Shown: positions 33,696-44,800 of the stretch, piece by piece
How the letters are laid out: every line of letters begins with the position of its first letter
Position numbering within the stretch: the stretch's first letter is position 1
From: JBFWUW01 sp050247075
Lineage (GTDB): Bacteria; Planctomycetota; Planctomycetia; Pirellulales; JBFWUW01
Direction: 5' to 3'
NCBI GenBank assembly: GCA_050247075.1
Contig: JBFWUW010000009.1
Location: 1 to 64,000, forward strand
DNA length: 64,000 nucleotides
Notes under the pieces: generated by a model
Databases searched by the model: none
What the model saw: only the letters and a program-made list of their open reading frames with translations
Told to the model about the DNA's origin: nothing
Translations under genes and position numbers: made by a program

Positions 33696-36600
33696 ATGCT
33701 TCGTCTGGAATTCTTCATCATGCAGCGATGGGTATTGGCCGCGCTGGCCTTTCTTCCGTGCTTGGTACCAGGCCGCTTTGAGCGAATCGCACGGGCCGAT
33801 GTAGGTCCCGTGCCGCAATGGATTTGGCGCGATGCATTTCCACGACGCCAGCAGACAGTCTGGTTTCGCCGCGATTTCATGCTGGCCAACCCGCCGCGGA
33901 AGGCGGAACTAAGCGGCCTGGCCGATGACCGGATGACCGTCTTTATCAATGGCGTGGAAGCGGCGTCGCTGGAAGGAACGCAAGCCTGGCAAGCCATCGA
34001 CGTTGCGCCGCGCCTTCGCCAAGGCCGCAACCGGGTGACGGTGCGGGCCTACAACGAGCGGGGCGCGGCCGGCATGCTGCTCAAATTGACGGTCGAAGAT
34101 GACCAAGGCCGCCAACAGACGTTGACGACGGACCAACGCTGGCTGGCCAGCGGCCAGCCTTGGCCGACCGATGCCGCCGCAAACTCCGCCCATCCGGCGG
34201 CCGCCGCGCATGGCCTGGGCCTTGTGGGCGTGCAGCCTTGGGGCCTGCCGGAGGGCGACAAGGACGACTACGACCAATGGAAGCAGGCCTTGCCGGCGGG
34301 CAACGCTAGCGCCGCCGGCGACGTCCGCGTCATGCCGGGCTTTTCCATTGAGCTGCTCAAGTCGGCCGCGCCCGAGGAGGGTTCGTGGATTGCCATGGCG
34401 TTCGACCCGCAAGGCCGTCTGACAATCTCGCGCGAAGGCCGCCGCAACGACAACGGCCTGTTGCGGCTGACCCTGCCGGACAAGGCTGGGCAACCGATCG
34501 CGGTCGAGACGATCAACGACACGCTGGAGGAATGCCGCGGGCTGCTGTACGCCCACGGGGCCTTGTATGCCAACGCCAATAACTCGCGCGGCTTGTACCG
34601 GCTGCGCGATACCAATGGCGACGACCGGTTCGACGACATCGAACTGCTGCAAGCCACCGGCGGAGGGGTCGGGCACGGCCGAAACGACTTGGCGCTGGGA
34701 CCCGACGGCATGATCTACTCCATCCACGGCAACAATGTCCTGTTGCCCGATGGCTTTCAAACGGGGCAGTCGCCGTTTCGCGATTATGGGCCTGACCGGC
34801 TGCGGCCCTGTTTTTGGGACCGCATGTTGTTCGATGCCGGCGTGTCACCCCCCGCGGGGCACGTTGTTCGCACCGATGCCGAGGGGAGCAAGTGGGAACT
34901 GGTCGCCGGCGGCTTCCGTAACGCTTATGGATTGGATTTTGACGCCGCCGGCAACCTGTTTACCTTCGACGCCGACATGGAGTGGGACGTTGGCGCGCCT
35001 TGGTACAAGCCGACCCGCATCAACCATGTCGTGGCCGGGGGAGAGTACGGATACCGCCAAGGGACCGCCAACCGTCCAGCCTGGTTGCCCGACAATTTGC
35101 CGTCGAACCTCGACCTGGGCCTGGGATCGCCAACGGCGGTGAAGTTTGGGACCAACAGCAATTTTCCGCCGGAATACCAGCGGGCGTTGTTTGCGTTGGA
35201 ATGGTCTTACGGCCGCATCTATGCCATCCATCTCGCGCCCGACGGCGCAAGTTACCGCTGCCGGGCCGAAAGGTTCGTCGAGGGTCGACCGCTGAACGTG
35301 ACCGATATCGACTTTGGGCCCGACGGGGCGATGTATTTTATAACCGGTGGCCGCGATACGCAGTCGGGCTTGTATCGGGTGCGGGCGACGGAAGGCCCGG
35401 CACCGTTGATCGTAGAGGTGGAAAGCTCGCCAAGCGAAAATCTCGCTTGGCCCGCGTTATCGGCCGGTTCCGGCAGGCTGACTTTAGCGGCCCAACCGAC
35501 GGCGGAACTTTGGGACTGGCTCGACTCTCAAGATGCCTGGCGGCGGCAGGCAGGCCGCGTAGCGCTGGAATCGCGACCGTTGGATCAATGGCAAGCCGCG
35601 GCGCTGGCGGAGTCCCGACCCAATGCTGGGCTGACCGCGCTGTTGGCCCTGGCCCGCGTTGGTACGCCTGAGGCGCAAGCGGGCCTGATCGGCCGGCTGA
35701 ACCATTGGCTGGGTACCGACCTATCGCCAGAACAGCAAGTGTTGGCCGTGCGTGCGTATGCGTTGAGCTTTACGCGGCAAGGCCGCCCTTCGAGCTACCT
35801 GGCCGCGGCTGCCCGCGCCAAGCTAGAAGAGGCTTACCCGGCGGAGTTCAGCCAGGTGAACCAACAACTTTGCGAGTTGCTAGCCTATCTGGAGTCCCCG
35901 CGCCTGGTGGAAACGTCGCTGCATCTGCTGGATGAGTGCGACACCAGCGAAGACCAATTGTGCTACCTGTACACGCTGCGAAACGTTCGCGTGGGCTGGA
36001 CCCCGGCGCTGCGCGAACGCTACTTTCGCTGGCTGCGCAAGGCCGAGGAATCTGGCGGCGCGGTCTACATGCCAACCTTCATGTCGTATATCCGTTCGGA
36101 AGCGGAAGCCTGGCTAAGCCCCGACGAGCGCGCGGCGCTGGGCGACCTGGCCGCCACGGCCGCGATTGCTACGACATCGTTTGAGCCGCCGCCACCCCGG
36201 GCGGTCGTTCGCGAGTGGAAGATGGAGGAACTGCTCGATTCCCTGGAGGAGGCTGGCCGCGGCCGAAATTTTCAACGCGGCGAAACGCTCTTCGCGGCGG
36301 CTTTGTGCAACCGCTGCCATCTGCTGGGCAAACAGGGATTGCCGCTAGGGCCAGAACTGACCGCCGTCGGCAAGCGGTTTAATCGAAAGGATCTGTTGGA
36401 ATCCATCATCAACCCCTCCAAGGTTGTGGAGGAAAAATACCGCACCAGCGTCTTGCAGACCGCCGACGGGGAAACGCTCACCGGCCGAATCGTCGGCGGC
36501 AGCGAGACGACGCTGATCGTGGCGACTGATCCGCTCGACCCTCGCCAGATGCGGCACTTGCCCCTTGCCGATATCGAAAGCCAGACAACTTCGTCCATCT

Positions 36601-36710
36601 CGTTGATGCCCGCCGGACTGCTCAACACGCTGACGCGCGATGAGATTCTGGATTTGCTGGCCTACTTGCAGACGGGTGGCGATAAAGACGCGCCCAACTT
36701 TCAACGGTAG
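33696..36710 (+). CDS. Exported membrane-bound dehydrogenase-like protein with a C-terminal c-type haem domain
   Basis: A 1004-residue planctomycete-type giant protein. After a signal (MLRLEFFIMQRWVLAALAFL) comes a sugar-binding-like beta domain (to about 180). Next is an NHL/beta-propeller 'membrane-bound dehydrogenase' domain (about 210-600; IAMAFDPQGRLTISREGRR, HGRNDLALGPDGMIYSIHGN), then a helical repeat region (about 620-830). The C-terminus is a haem-binding domain with CNRCH (Cys871, Cys874, His875) and GPELTAVGKRFNRKDLLESI. It probably oxidises a carbohydrate-related substrate outside the cytoplasm and passes electrons to the haem. Start 33696 is chosen for AAGGA upstream and the signal peptide. 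Confidence 0.88.
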   Translation: MLRLEFFIMQRWVLAALAFLPCLVPGRFERIARADVGPVPQWIWRDAFPRRQQTVWFRRDFMLANPPRKAELSGLADDRMTVFINGVEAASLEGTQAWQAIDVAPRLRQGRNRVTVRAYNERGAAGMLLKLTVEDDQGRQQTLTTDQRWLASGQPWPTDAAANSAHPAAAAHGLGLVGVQPWGLPEGDKDDYDQWKQALPAGNASAAGDVRVMPGFSIELLKSAAPEEGSWIAMAFDPQGRLTISREGRRNDNGLLRLTLPDKAGQPIAVETINDTLEECRGLLYAHGALYANANNSRGLYRLRDTNGDDRFDDIELLQATGGGVGHGRNDLALGPDGMIYSIHGNNVLLPDGFQTGQSPFRDYGPDRLRPCFWDRMLFDAGVSPPAGHVVRTDAEGSKWELVAGGFRNAYGLDFDAAGNLFTFDADMEWDVGAPWYKPTRINHVVAGGEYGYRQGTANRPAWLPDNLPSNLDLGLGSPTAVKFGTNSNFPPEYQRALFALEWSYGRIYAIHLAPDGASYRCRAERFVEGRPLNVTDIDFGPDGAMYFITGGRDTQSGLYRVRATEGPAPLIVEVESSPSENLAWPALSAGSGRLTLAAQPTAELWDWLDSQDAWRRQAGRVALESRPLDQWQAAALAESRPNAGLTALLALARVGTPEAQAGLIGRLNHWLGTDLSPEQQVLAVRAYALSFTRQGRPSSYLAAAARAKLEEAYPAEFSQVNQQLCELLAYLESPRLVETSLHLLDECDTSEDQLCYLYTLRNVRVGWTPALRERYFRWLRKAEESGGAVYMPTFMSYIRSEAEAWLSPDERAALGDLAATAAIATTSFEPPPPRAVVREWKMEELLDSLEEAGRGRNFQRGETLFAAALCNRCHLLGKQGLPLGPELTAVGKRFNRKDLLESIINPSKVVEEKYRTSVLQTADGETLTGRIVGGSETTLIVATDPLDPRQMRHLPLADIESQTTSSISLMPAGLLNTLTRDEILDLLAYLQTGGDKDAPNFQR

Positions 36711-36716
36711 GCCGTG

Positions 36717-37460
36717 CTACCCCTGCTTTTGCAGTTCGACACAGATGCCGCCGGCCTTGAGCGCCTGGTGCATGCGGCTGAGCCACAGGTCTTGCCGCCA
36801 GACTAGCCCCAGGTCTTGCGCGGTACGGCGCAGCTCGCCCCGGTTGTAGGTGCGGCAGCGCCAGAAACGGCTGGTGCAAGCCCCCGAGAAATTGTCCTCG
36901 GTGGTGAGCAGCAACACACGGCCGCCGGGGGAAAGAACGCGGGCCATTTCCGACAGGCCAATTTGCGCGTCGGGCAGGTGTTCCAGCACGTACCCGCAAG
37001 TGACGCAATCGAACGAGCCATCGGCAAAAGGGAGCCGCGACAGGTCTGCCGCCACATGGTCGGTAGCGTCGTTTTTCAAGCGCCGCCGGGCACGACGCAA
37101 CATGCGCGTGGAGAGGTCGATGCAAGTGATTGACAGTTCGGGATCGCCGTACCGCAAGGCATGTTTGGCCAACTGGCCCACGCCACAACCGACATCCAAC
37201 ATGCGGCGCACGCCACGCAGGTCGAAGCGGCGCGACTTGAGCAACCGCTCGCCCAACGCCAAATGGCCCGATACCGTGCTAAAGGCCACCAGAAACGCGC
37301 CGCGCGGCCCATCGTACAGGTCGAGCACTTTGCTTTGGTAATCGCGAAAGCTCATCCGCCGCATCAGCCCGCTCTCCACCATGCGTTGCAGGCGGGGCTT
37401 GCGGGTGTGCGTCTCGGCCGGGGGAGAATCGCTTTCTCGCTGCTTGCGTGGGGAAATCAT
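36717..37460 (-). CDS. Class I SAM-dependent methyltransferase
   Basis: A 247-residue methyltransferase with motif I MLDVGCGVGQLAK, the acidic motif II in ITCIDLS, and the post-I region AADLSRLPFADGSFDCVTCGYVLEHLP typical of UbiE/Methyltransf_11 enzymes. The N-terminal 40 residues are basic and non-conserved. It is 77 bases after the BatA-like gene and may be read from the same transcript. Substrate is unknown. Confidence 0.85.
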   Translation of the reverse strand: MISPRKQRESDSPPAETHTRKPRLQRMVESGLMRRMSFRDYQSKVLDLYDGPRGAFLVAFSTVSGHLALGERLLKSRRFDLRGVRRMLDVGCGVGQLAKHALRYGDPELSITCIDLSTRMLRRARRRLKNDATDHVAADLSRLPFADGSFDCVTCGYVLEHLPDAQIGLSEMARVLSPGGRVLLLTTEDNFSGACTSRFWRCRTYNRGELRRTAQDLGLVWRQDLWLSRMHQALKAGGICVELQKQG

Positions 37461-37537
37461 CGGGCCGCCACAACATCCGGGTATTGCCGCCCTTGGCCGG
37501 CGATTTTGCCGAACCGCCAGCCAAGGTTAGGGTTTTA

Positions 37538-39553
37538 TTACAAATAGATTCGACGATTGTAGATATACCACTCCAGCAGCAGCACGGCCAGTCCGGCCAG
37601 CACCAGGGCTTTCCAGACTTCGCGGCGGGCTGGCTCGTACCCGGCCGAGGCTTGCACATCGCTCCCCCCGACGGGCAGCCTGGGCCGCGGCTTGATCTGG
37701 CTTTCGCCCGGATCAAACAAGTTGACCGCAAACCGATTGATGGTCTTGCCGTCGGCTTGCAGTTCGTAAATGCCGAGTTCGTCAGTGCCCGCAAAGTGAA
37801 AGGCATCTCCCTTGCCCCGCGCCAATTCCGTCGTTTTCTTGCCGGGTGAAACCACGGTTACTCGTTCAGCGGGAGTTTCCGACCGCAACATGACCGCCCG
37901 GCCCGGCTGTACGCTGCCGGTGGCCAAAGCGTCTTGCCCCTGGCCCAGGTATTGCAAGACGTTCAAAATGAACAGCGGAAAACTCAGCCGCACATGCCAA
38001 TTGCTGCCCACGGTATCGTCCGCGCCGACTAGTTCAAAGGCCAACGCCAGATCCTCGAAGCCGTCGCGCGGCGCAATGCACAATAGCGATCCCTGATTGG
38101 AGAAGATCAAAGTGCGGCCCGCGGCGGGGGGTTTGAACGGAGTCGCATCGGCAATCAACACGTCGCCCAATTCCACCAGTTGCAATAGCGGATGGCTGCG
38201 GTCGGTGTCGATGATCTGCGGTACGGCGATCTTAGGGTCGGCCTGCCATCCCTCCACGGGAGGCGGCACGCCGATAAAGAATGTGTTCGACCGGGGCATC
38301 TTGGGGACGGGCTGCCCGGCCGGTTGGCAGCGGTCGAAAATCACCAGGTCGTAGGTGCCGGTAGATGCCTGTTGCTGGTATTCGGGCGTTTCCAGGAAAG
38401 AAGGAGGTTGCAACGCCACATCGGCCAATTCCGCCGCCCGGCCAGTCAATAACGCGTACTCCAGCGGCAGATTGCCCGGTGTGACGCACAGCACCTTGGC
38501 CCTTTGCGGCTTGTTGACCGTGGCCCAAGCGGTGTTGTCGGCGGCCAGGGCATCGTTGGAAACGCCGGGCGCATCGGCTGGGGGGGCCAGTTTAAGGGTC
38601 AACACGCCCGACTCGATCTCGTCGAGTTCAAACGACACTCCTTTGGCATCGCCTTCTGGAATGGCTAATTGGCTGGCATCCCGCAGTACGTCATTCACGT
38701 ACAGTTCCGCCTGTACTGTGGCCTCGGTGGAGCCGAAGTTTTCGATGCGGGCAAAGGCTTGCAACTTGGATGGATCATCTTCGTGGCGGCGGGTGCTGAA
38801 AGCAGCGATTCCCACGTTGGCCGGGGCAGGATCGCCAATCGCCACATACGTCGGCGTGAGGTTGCCCCAAAAGAAGTCTTTCACGTCGGCAAAGCGGCCA
38901 TCGCTAAACACGAACAATTCGGCCTTGAGGGCCTCGGCCACGGGGGCGTCGTCGGTCTTGAAGGCGCTCTTGCCGGGATTGGCCAGCCCGCTGGCGATCT
39001 TGAGCGCCTCGTCCAAGGCGGTCGTCCGTTGCGTCGGCTGAATATCGGCCAGCCGCTGGCGCAGCAGCTTGCGATTGTCGGTAAAATTCTGCTCCACCTT
39101 GGCCGTGTCGGAAAAACTGACCAGCATGGCCGAATCGCCCGACTTCATCTGGTCGATTAGCGTGCCAACTTGCAGTTTGGCTTCATCCAACCGCGTGGGG
39201 GCGATGTCGGTGGCCGACATGCTAGCGGAGTTGTCGACCACGAAGATGTACCGGCCCCCCACCAGCGCGTCGCCGCGCCAGGCCGGGCCGGCCAGCGCCA
39301 GGATCAACAACATCAACAGTAGCAACTGCAAGAACAACAGCAGGCTTTGCCGCAGCTTTTGCCAAATGCTGTTGACGTGCAAATCCTCGATCGACTTATG
39401 CCACAGATAGGTGCTGGGGACTTCCAGCGGCATGCGTTTGAGCTTGAGAAAATAGAGCAGCACAATCAACGGCGGAACCGCCAGAATGGCCGCCCAGGCC
39501 AGCAGCGACCCAAAAGTGGAAAGCGAAGACAGCGGATTGGTCCAGGTGAACAT
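37538..39553 (-). CDS. BatA-like VWA-domain membrane protein
   Basis: A 671-residue protein. Residues about 12-95 hold two membrane segments of the BatA N-terminal type (with LKRMPLEVPSTYLWHKSIEDLH between them). The VWA domain starts at about 100 with a complete metal-ion-adhesion site D107-x-S109-x-S111 (VVDNSASMS). A last membrane segment (WKALVLAGLAVLLLEWYIY) lies at the C-terminus. In this family such proteins are thought to work with MoxR ATPases in envelope-protein maturation. Its ATG overlaps the DUF58 stop by one base (TAATG), so the two are coupled. Confidence 0.85.
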   Translation of the reverse strand: MFTWTNPLSSLSTFGSLLAWAAILAVPPLIVLLYFLKLKRMPLEVPSTYLWHKSIEDLHVNSIWQKLRQSLLLFLQLLLLMLLILALAGPAWRGDALVGGRYIFVVDNSASMSATDIAPTRLDEAKLQVGTLIDQMKSGDSAMLVSFSDTAKVEQNFTDNRKLLRQRLADIQPTQRTTALDEALKIASGLANPGKSAFKTDDAPVAEALKAELFVFSDGRFADVKDFFWGNLTPTYVAIGDPAPANVGIAAFSTRRHEDDPSKLQAFARIENFGSTEATVQAELYVNDVLRDASQLAIPEGDAKGVSFELDEIESGVLTLKLAPPADAPGVSNDALAADNTAWATVNKPQRAKVLCVTPGNLPLEYALLTGRAAELADVALQPPSFLETPEYQQQASTGTYDLVIFDRCQPAGQPVPKMPRSNTFFIGVPPPVEGWQADPKIAVPQIIDTDRSHPLLQLVELGDVLIADATPFKPPAAGRTLIFSNQGSLLCIAPRDGFEDLALAFELVGADDTVGSNWHVRLSFPLFILNVLQYLGQGQDALATGSVQPGRAVMLRSETPAERVTVVSPGKKTTELARGKGDAFHFAGTDELGIYELQADGKTINRFAVNLFDPGESQIKPRPRLPVGGSDVQASAGYEPARREVWKALVLAGLAVLLLEWYIYNRRIYL

Positions 39554-40443
39554 TATCGCACCAGCCCCCGCTGACGCAGATAGTTGGTCACCAACTGCTC
39601 TACCGGCAGCGTGTTGTTGGCCAACAGGTAAGACATGCCGCGGCGGCTGCAAAACTCGCGGGCACCATCCACGAAGGCGTTGAGTGTTTTCTTGTAGCGG
39701 GCTAGCAAGGGGGCGCTGACGGTGATTTCCGCCACGTCGGCATCCTCGCTATCGACCAGCCGCAAGTCTCCCTTGACCGGCGGATCGACCTCCTCGGCGC
39801 TCAGCACTTGAATAACGTAGACATCCATCTGCTGGGCGATCAGATAGCGCAAGGCCTCTTGGTAGCCCCCCTTGTCCATCAGGTCGCTGATCAAAATGAC
39901 GATGCCCTTGCCGCTGTTGCGCAGGCAAAAATTTTTGATGCCCTCGGCCATCGACATTTTCTCGCCCGCCTGGATGGAATTGAGATGCTCCATCATCCGC
40001 CACAGGCTGCCCCGTCCGCGCAACACGGGACCAGGTTGCCGGGCCGGCTGGCCGATCGTTTCGATCTTTACCCGGTCCGCGCGGCACAGGCCGATAAAGC
40101 CCAGCGAAGCCACCAGTTGCTTGGCGTATTGCAGCTTGGTCGGATCGCCGAAATCCATCGACGTACTGGCATCGATCAGCGCGTAAAAGTGCAGGTCTTC
40201 TTCTTCCAGAAACATCTTCAGGAACAGCTTGTCCAACCGGGCGTAGGTGTTCCAGTCGATAAACCGCAGGTCGTCCCCCGCCACGTAGTTGCGGAAATCG
40301 GCGAACTCCACGCTCTGCCCCTTGCGCTTGCTGCGGCGCTCGCCCTTCATCCGCCCGCGAAACACCTTGCGGCTGACCAGCTCCAGCCGCTCAAGTTGAG
40401 CAAGCAGTTCCGGGCTGAGCAGTGGCGTGGAGAGGGTGGACAT
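39553..40443 (-). CDS. DUF58 family protein
   Basis: A 296-residue DUF58 protein with a VWA-related fold: the family block FADFRNYVAGDDLRFIDWNTYARLDKLF is present, followed by a DASTSMDFG metal-site-like stretch. DUF58 proteins are almost always next to MoxR ATPases and BatA-type VWA proteins, as here. Likely cytoplasmic partner of the chaperone complex. It lies 188 bases after moxR; the gap holds a 'GGTATGAGG' tandem repeat. Confidence 0.92.
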   Translation of the reverse strand: MSTLSTPLLSPELLAQLERLELVSRKVFRGRMKGERRSKRKGQSVEFADFRNYVAGDDLRFIDWNTYARLDKLFLKMFLEEEDLHFYALIDASTSMDFGDPTKLQYAKQLVASLGFIGLCRADRVKIETIGQPARQPGPVLRGRGSLWRMMEHLNSIQAGEKMSMAEGIKNFCLRNSGKGIVILISDLMDKGGYQEALRYLIAQQMDVYVIQVLSAEEVDPPVKGDLRLVDSEDADVAEITVSAPLLARYKKTLNAFVDGAREFCSRRGMSYLLANNTLPVEQLVTNYLRQRGLVR

Positions 40444-40631
40444 GGGGGGAAAGGATGAAGCCAGAGGGATAAGCGATAAGGTATGAGGTATGAGGTATGA
40501 GGTATGAAATTTTCGTGGCGGCAGTGCAATCTTAGGTGGACGATCGGGCGCGCATCCGCGTTGGGGTCACGGCTAAACGGGCGATTGTAGTTTGATCGAC
40601 CCGCTGAGATTCATACCTCATACCTTACACC
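40444..40631. repeat. Tandem 'GGTATGAGGTATGAGG' runs
   Basis: Two runs (40478-40508 and 40612-40632) of an eight-base unit flank the spacer between moxR and the DUF58 gene. The same unit recurs at 41651-41672 and inside the glycosidase-like gene (27300-27325). Confidence 0.75.
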
Positions 40632-41645
40632 TTACTTGTCGCTTCCCTCCGCTTTCTCGGGCACGGCTTCCAGGATGTCGAGCAAAATCTGGTCGGACGA
40701 AATGCTTTCGGCTTGGGCCTCGAAGTTGGGGATCACGCGATGCCGCAGGGCGGGCAGGTAGACGCGGCGGACATCCTCGAAGCTGACGTTGTAGCGGCCT
40801 TCCAACAGGGCGCGTACTTTGGCCGCCAAGGCCAGCGTTTGCGCGCCGCGGGGGCTGCTGCCCCAGCGCAGATACTTGTTGGTGATCGGCGGGGCAAAGG
40901 GGCCGTCGGGGTGAGTGGCCAGGGTCAGCCGCACGACGTAATCTTGCACATGCGCCGCCAGAATGACCTCGCGGATGAGGGCCTGCCACTGCATGATCTC
41001 ATGCCCGTCCATCACCGGTTGAATGTCGATCTTGACGCCGCGCGTGGTGCGATCGACGATCGTGGCCAACTCTTGCCGCGTGGAATAGCCGACCACCAGT
41101 TTGAAGAAGAAGCGGTCCAACTGGGCCTCGGGCAGGGGATAGGTTCCCTCTTGTTCGATCGGGTTTTGCGTGGCCATGACAAAGAACGGCTTTTCCAACA
41201 CATGGTGCCGGCCGCCCGTGGTGACGGTCCCTTCTTGCATGGTCTCTAGCATGGCCGACTGCGTCTTGGGCGTGGCGCGGTTGATTTCGTCCGCCAGGCA
41301 AATCTGCGTGAAGATCGGGCCGGGGTGGAACTCAAACACGCGCTTACCGTCCGGCGTCTCCATGATCATGTTCGTCCCCAAGATGTCGGCGGGCATCAGG
41401 TCGGGGGTGAACTGAATCCGCGAGAACTTGAGATTGAGCGCCTGGGCCAGCGTGCGGACCAGCAACGTCTTACCCAGGCCGGGGACGCCCTCCAACAGGC
41501 AATGCCCACCGACAAACAAGCACGTCAAAATGCCATGCACGATATCGTCGTGCCCCACGATCACACGGCCCAACTGTTCGCGCACCGCGGTATAGCGGCG
41601 CACGAATTCCTCGGCCCGCTGCTGCATTGTCTCGGCAATAGCCAT
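40632..41645 (-). CDS. MoxR-type AAA+ ATPase
   Basis: A 337-residue MoxR ATPase. Walker A GVPGLGKT is at 53-60, Walker B is CLADEIN, and sensor 1 lies in VMATQNPIEQEGTYPLPEAQ, a MoxR hallmark. MoxR proteins act as chaperones with DUF58 and VWA proteins, which are encoded next to it. The start MAIAETMQQRAEE is clear. The gene lies between the big VWA/GATase gene and the DUF58 gene, all on one strand. Confidence 0.94.
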   Translation of the reverse strand: MAIAETMQQRAEEFVRRYTAVREQLGRVIVGHDDIVHGILTCLFVGGHCLLEGVPGLGKTLLVRTLAQALNLKFSRIQFTPDLMPADILGTNMIMETPDGKRVFEFHPGPIFTQICLADEINRATPKTQSAMLETMQEGTVTTGGRHHVLEKPFFVMATQNPIEQEGTYPLPEAQLDRFFFKLVVGYSTRQELATIVDRTTRGVKIDIQPVMDGHEIMQWQALIREVILAAHVQDYVVRLTLATHPDGPFAPPITNKYLRWGSSPRGAQTLALAAKVRALLEGRYNVSFEDVRRVYLPALRHRVIPNFEAQAESISSDQILLDILEAVPEKAEGSDK

Positions 41646-41810
41646 GATGAGAAGGTATGAGGTAGGAGGTAGGAATAAAGCAACCAGCGAAGAAGCTGTC
41701 AGCCATTAGCTTATTGACCTCTGGCTGATGGCCTCTCCGCTACTGTCTGAACACCGAGCACTGAACACCGAACACCCAAATCCAAAATCCAGAATCTAAA
41801 ATCGAAAATG
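41646..41810. repeat. Spacer composed of tandem and palindromic repeats
   Basis: From left to right: a 'TATGAGGTAGGAGG' run, a copy of the 'GAAGCTGTCAGCCATTAGCT' repeat (41683-41745), tandem 'GAACACCGA' units and 'AATCCAAAATCC' units. The moxR ribosome-binding region lies in the first of these. Confidence 0.6.
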
Positions 41811-44800
41811 CTACGTCTCTTTCTTCTCATCCCAAACCTTCTTCTTCGCCTTCAACAACCGGCTGGTGTAACTCTCTTGCTCTTTTTCGGGTGCCAGGCC
41901 GCTGTCGGCGGCTTTGGGAGGCGGTGGTGGGATGCTCGTTCCGCCGCCAGGCATGAGTGTTTCCAACGGTTGGCTGGGCGGGGACGTGCCAGGTTCTGGC
42001 TCAAACCGCGCGGCGGCCCGCCTTTGTTCCAGGTTTTCGGAAACCTCGGCTTTGCGGCTGCGCAGGCGCTGCATGTATTCTGGTGGCGTGGCGGATGCCT
42101 CCCGACGGAGCAGCTTATCGCGGGCCTTGGCCATCAGCGGCGGCAGCCAGTCGAAATTGACCGTCACGCGGCGAAAGAAAACATCGGCGAAGAAAACGCA
42201 CCCAGCCAGTAGCAGCAGCAAGTACCAGGCATCCTGGCTGCTACGGGCCTTGGGCAGGTCGCGGCGAAAGGGGTTCACGGCCAGCAGTTCGTTTTGGCCG
42301 TCCCCCTGGACTTTGTCCTCGATCAACTTACCGGGCAGGCCCCCCTTGGGTTGCAACGCGGCCAGATTGACCAGCAGGGCGTCGTCGGTCGTGCGGTCCT
42401 TGAACTCGGCGGAATACGGCACGTCGATGCCGGCCCGAATGGGTGCCTGGCCCGCGCCGGGATTGAGCATCAAAAAGTAACTGCCGGCGTCCTTGGCGTC
42501 GAAGGTGCCGACGTAGCGGCCGGGTGCGGTTTGTTCCAACTTGATATCGCGCGGGTCAAGATCGGGACCAAGCGCGGAGGCACCAATATCCAAGAAGTTC
42601 ACGAACTTGTCGTCTTTATCCAGGGCCGTGACCACCACGCGGACCTTTTCATCTTGCACGTCGGTGGATACGGTGAACTTGCCCTGGTCGCCGGCGGGCC
42701 GCATCGACCAGCGGACCATCTGGCTGAAGAACTTGTCGTAGTTGCCCCAGGCGTTCCAATCGGCCGTCCAACGCGAGCCGGCATCGCTGGTAAAAGCCAC
42801 CGAACGCCCCAGGCCAAACGTCCATGCCGCCAGCAGGGTGTTGTTGTCCTTCGATTGCGGCTCTGGGGCCAGCAAGGGAATCTCCACCAAGGGGTTTTCC
42901 TTGCGCGTGGTCATCACGTAGCCGGTAAACGGCGGCAGGCCGTCGTCAATGCCGTTGAGAATCTCGTGGAAGGATGTGACTTGCGGCGTCATGCCGTTCT
43001 TGTTTTCGTGGATCAGCGGCTTGGCCACGCGGCGGGCTTCTTTTTGGAAGATGCGCGGCAGCGCGTTCTGGCTGTTGACGACGTAATATTTGCCCCCCGT
43101 CTTGTTGGCGATCTGCCGCAAGATATTGCTGCCCGCCGGGCCGTGCGTGCCGACCGCCACCGTGGAGATGGTGATCTTGTTGTTGATGTAGCCTTGTATC
43201 ACGCTGGCCGTGGGAGGGGCCGGGTCGCCATCGGAGATGATAATCATGTGCTTGACGGCGGCATCGGGCAGGCGGCCAAAGCCCAGGCGGGCCTCGACCA
43301 TCGCGGGTGCAAAGTCGGGCATGTCGCCAGGCGTCATCTGGCTGATCTTGGCCCGCATCATTTCGCGGGCGCCCGACACCCGCAACATGCCGGTTCCCGG
43401 TGCCCATAGCCAGCGGACGTTGCCATCCCAGTGCAGCACGCCGCAATAATCCTGGCCCCCCAGGGTCTTGAGCGCCTCGTCGGCGATTTTCTTTTGCCAG
43501 AAGTTGCCTTGCGCCAACTCCGAGGCATGCATCAGCATGGCCAGCGCCCCCTTGGGGACGACCTTGGCGTTTTTGATCTGGCAATCGACCGGCAGGGCTT
43601 TCTCGATCTCGCTATTGGCCCAGCCCCCCGCGCCAAAACTGTTGGGCCCGCCCAGCATGATCAGCCCGCAACCCATGAACTCGGTATTGCGGACCAGCAT
43701 TTTCTCTTGTTCCTCGCTGAACTCCTCCTTGGGGACATTCCCAAGGATAACCGTGTCGAACGGTTGCAGTTCTGGCAGGGTGGCAAACATCTGGTTGCTG
43801 GGCCGAACGGTCACCTCCAGCTTGTTGGCTTGCAGCCGTTCCACCAAAAACTTGAATTCGCCCGGATTGTTGGCGTCTTCGATCAGCAGCACTTGCCCGC
43901 TGCCGCGGATGAGCGTGAAGGTGCCGGCCTTGTTGTTTTGCTGCACCGTGTCTTGCGCGGCGTCGTCCGGAACAAACCGAGCCTCGTAGGTGTAAAAGTC
44001 GGGCTGGTTGATTTCTTGCCGGATGGTGTAGACATGCTTGCCCGGCTTCAGGTTGACGTGCTCTTGGCTGAGAATTACCGGCTGGCCGTCGGTCTTTTGA
44101 TAAACGATCAAATCCCCACCGACGATGCCAGGGTTGTCGGGCGTGGGATCGGTGGCATTGTTGACAACCACCCGCAGGTCGAACGGCTGCCCTTTTTGCA
44201 CGTCACTGGGGACAGTGACTTTTTCGATGGAAACATCGCCGGCGGCAATGTAACGGATCGGCACCACATCAATGCCGATACCCGCATCGGCCAGCCCGCG
44301 GGCTTGCTGCAGCGCGTTGCCCAGGTTTTGGTTGCCATCGCTGACCACCACCACGCGTTTGGCGGAATCCTCGGCAAACAGCCCCTGCGCCAGTTTGAAG
44401 GCGGCCTCCAGATTGGTGGCATCGGGATCGACCAGGCTTTCGATGGTCTCCTGCATCTGCACATTGTCGTCGAAGGGGGGAATCTCGATCGCCGCTTCCC
44501 GCCCAAAGACAATAGCGCTAACTTTGTCTTCACCCTGGCGGTGCGTTTGCACCATGGAATTGAAGTACTTGATAATCTGGCGGCGCTGCTCGATAGGAAT
44601 GCTGCGCGACTGGTCGAGCAGGTAGATGACCGTCACCCGCTCGCTGGTCCGCACTTTTTGCATGTCGGCCAGCGCCAGAATGAGCGCCACCATCACGGTT
44701 GTGCGCAATAGCAGCACCACCCACCGCCGTACCGGTCCCAGCCCCGACAGGCTGCGCCGGCTGAGCCACCACACCAAGGGGACCAGCGCCAATAGGCAGA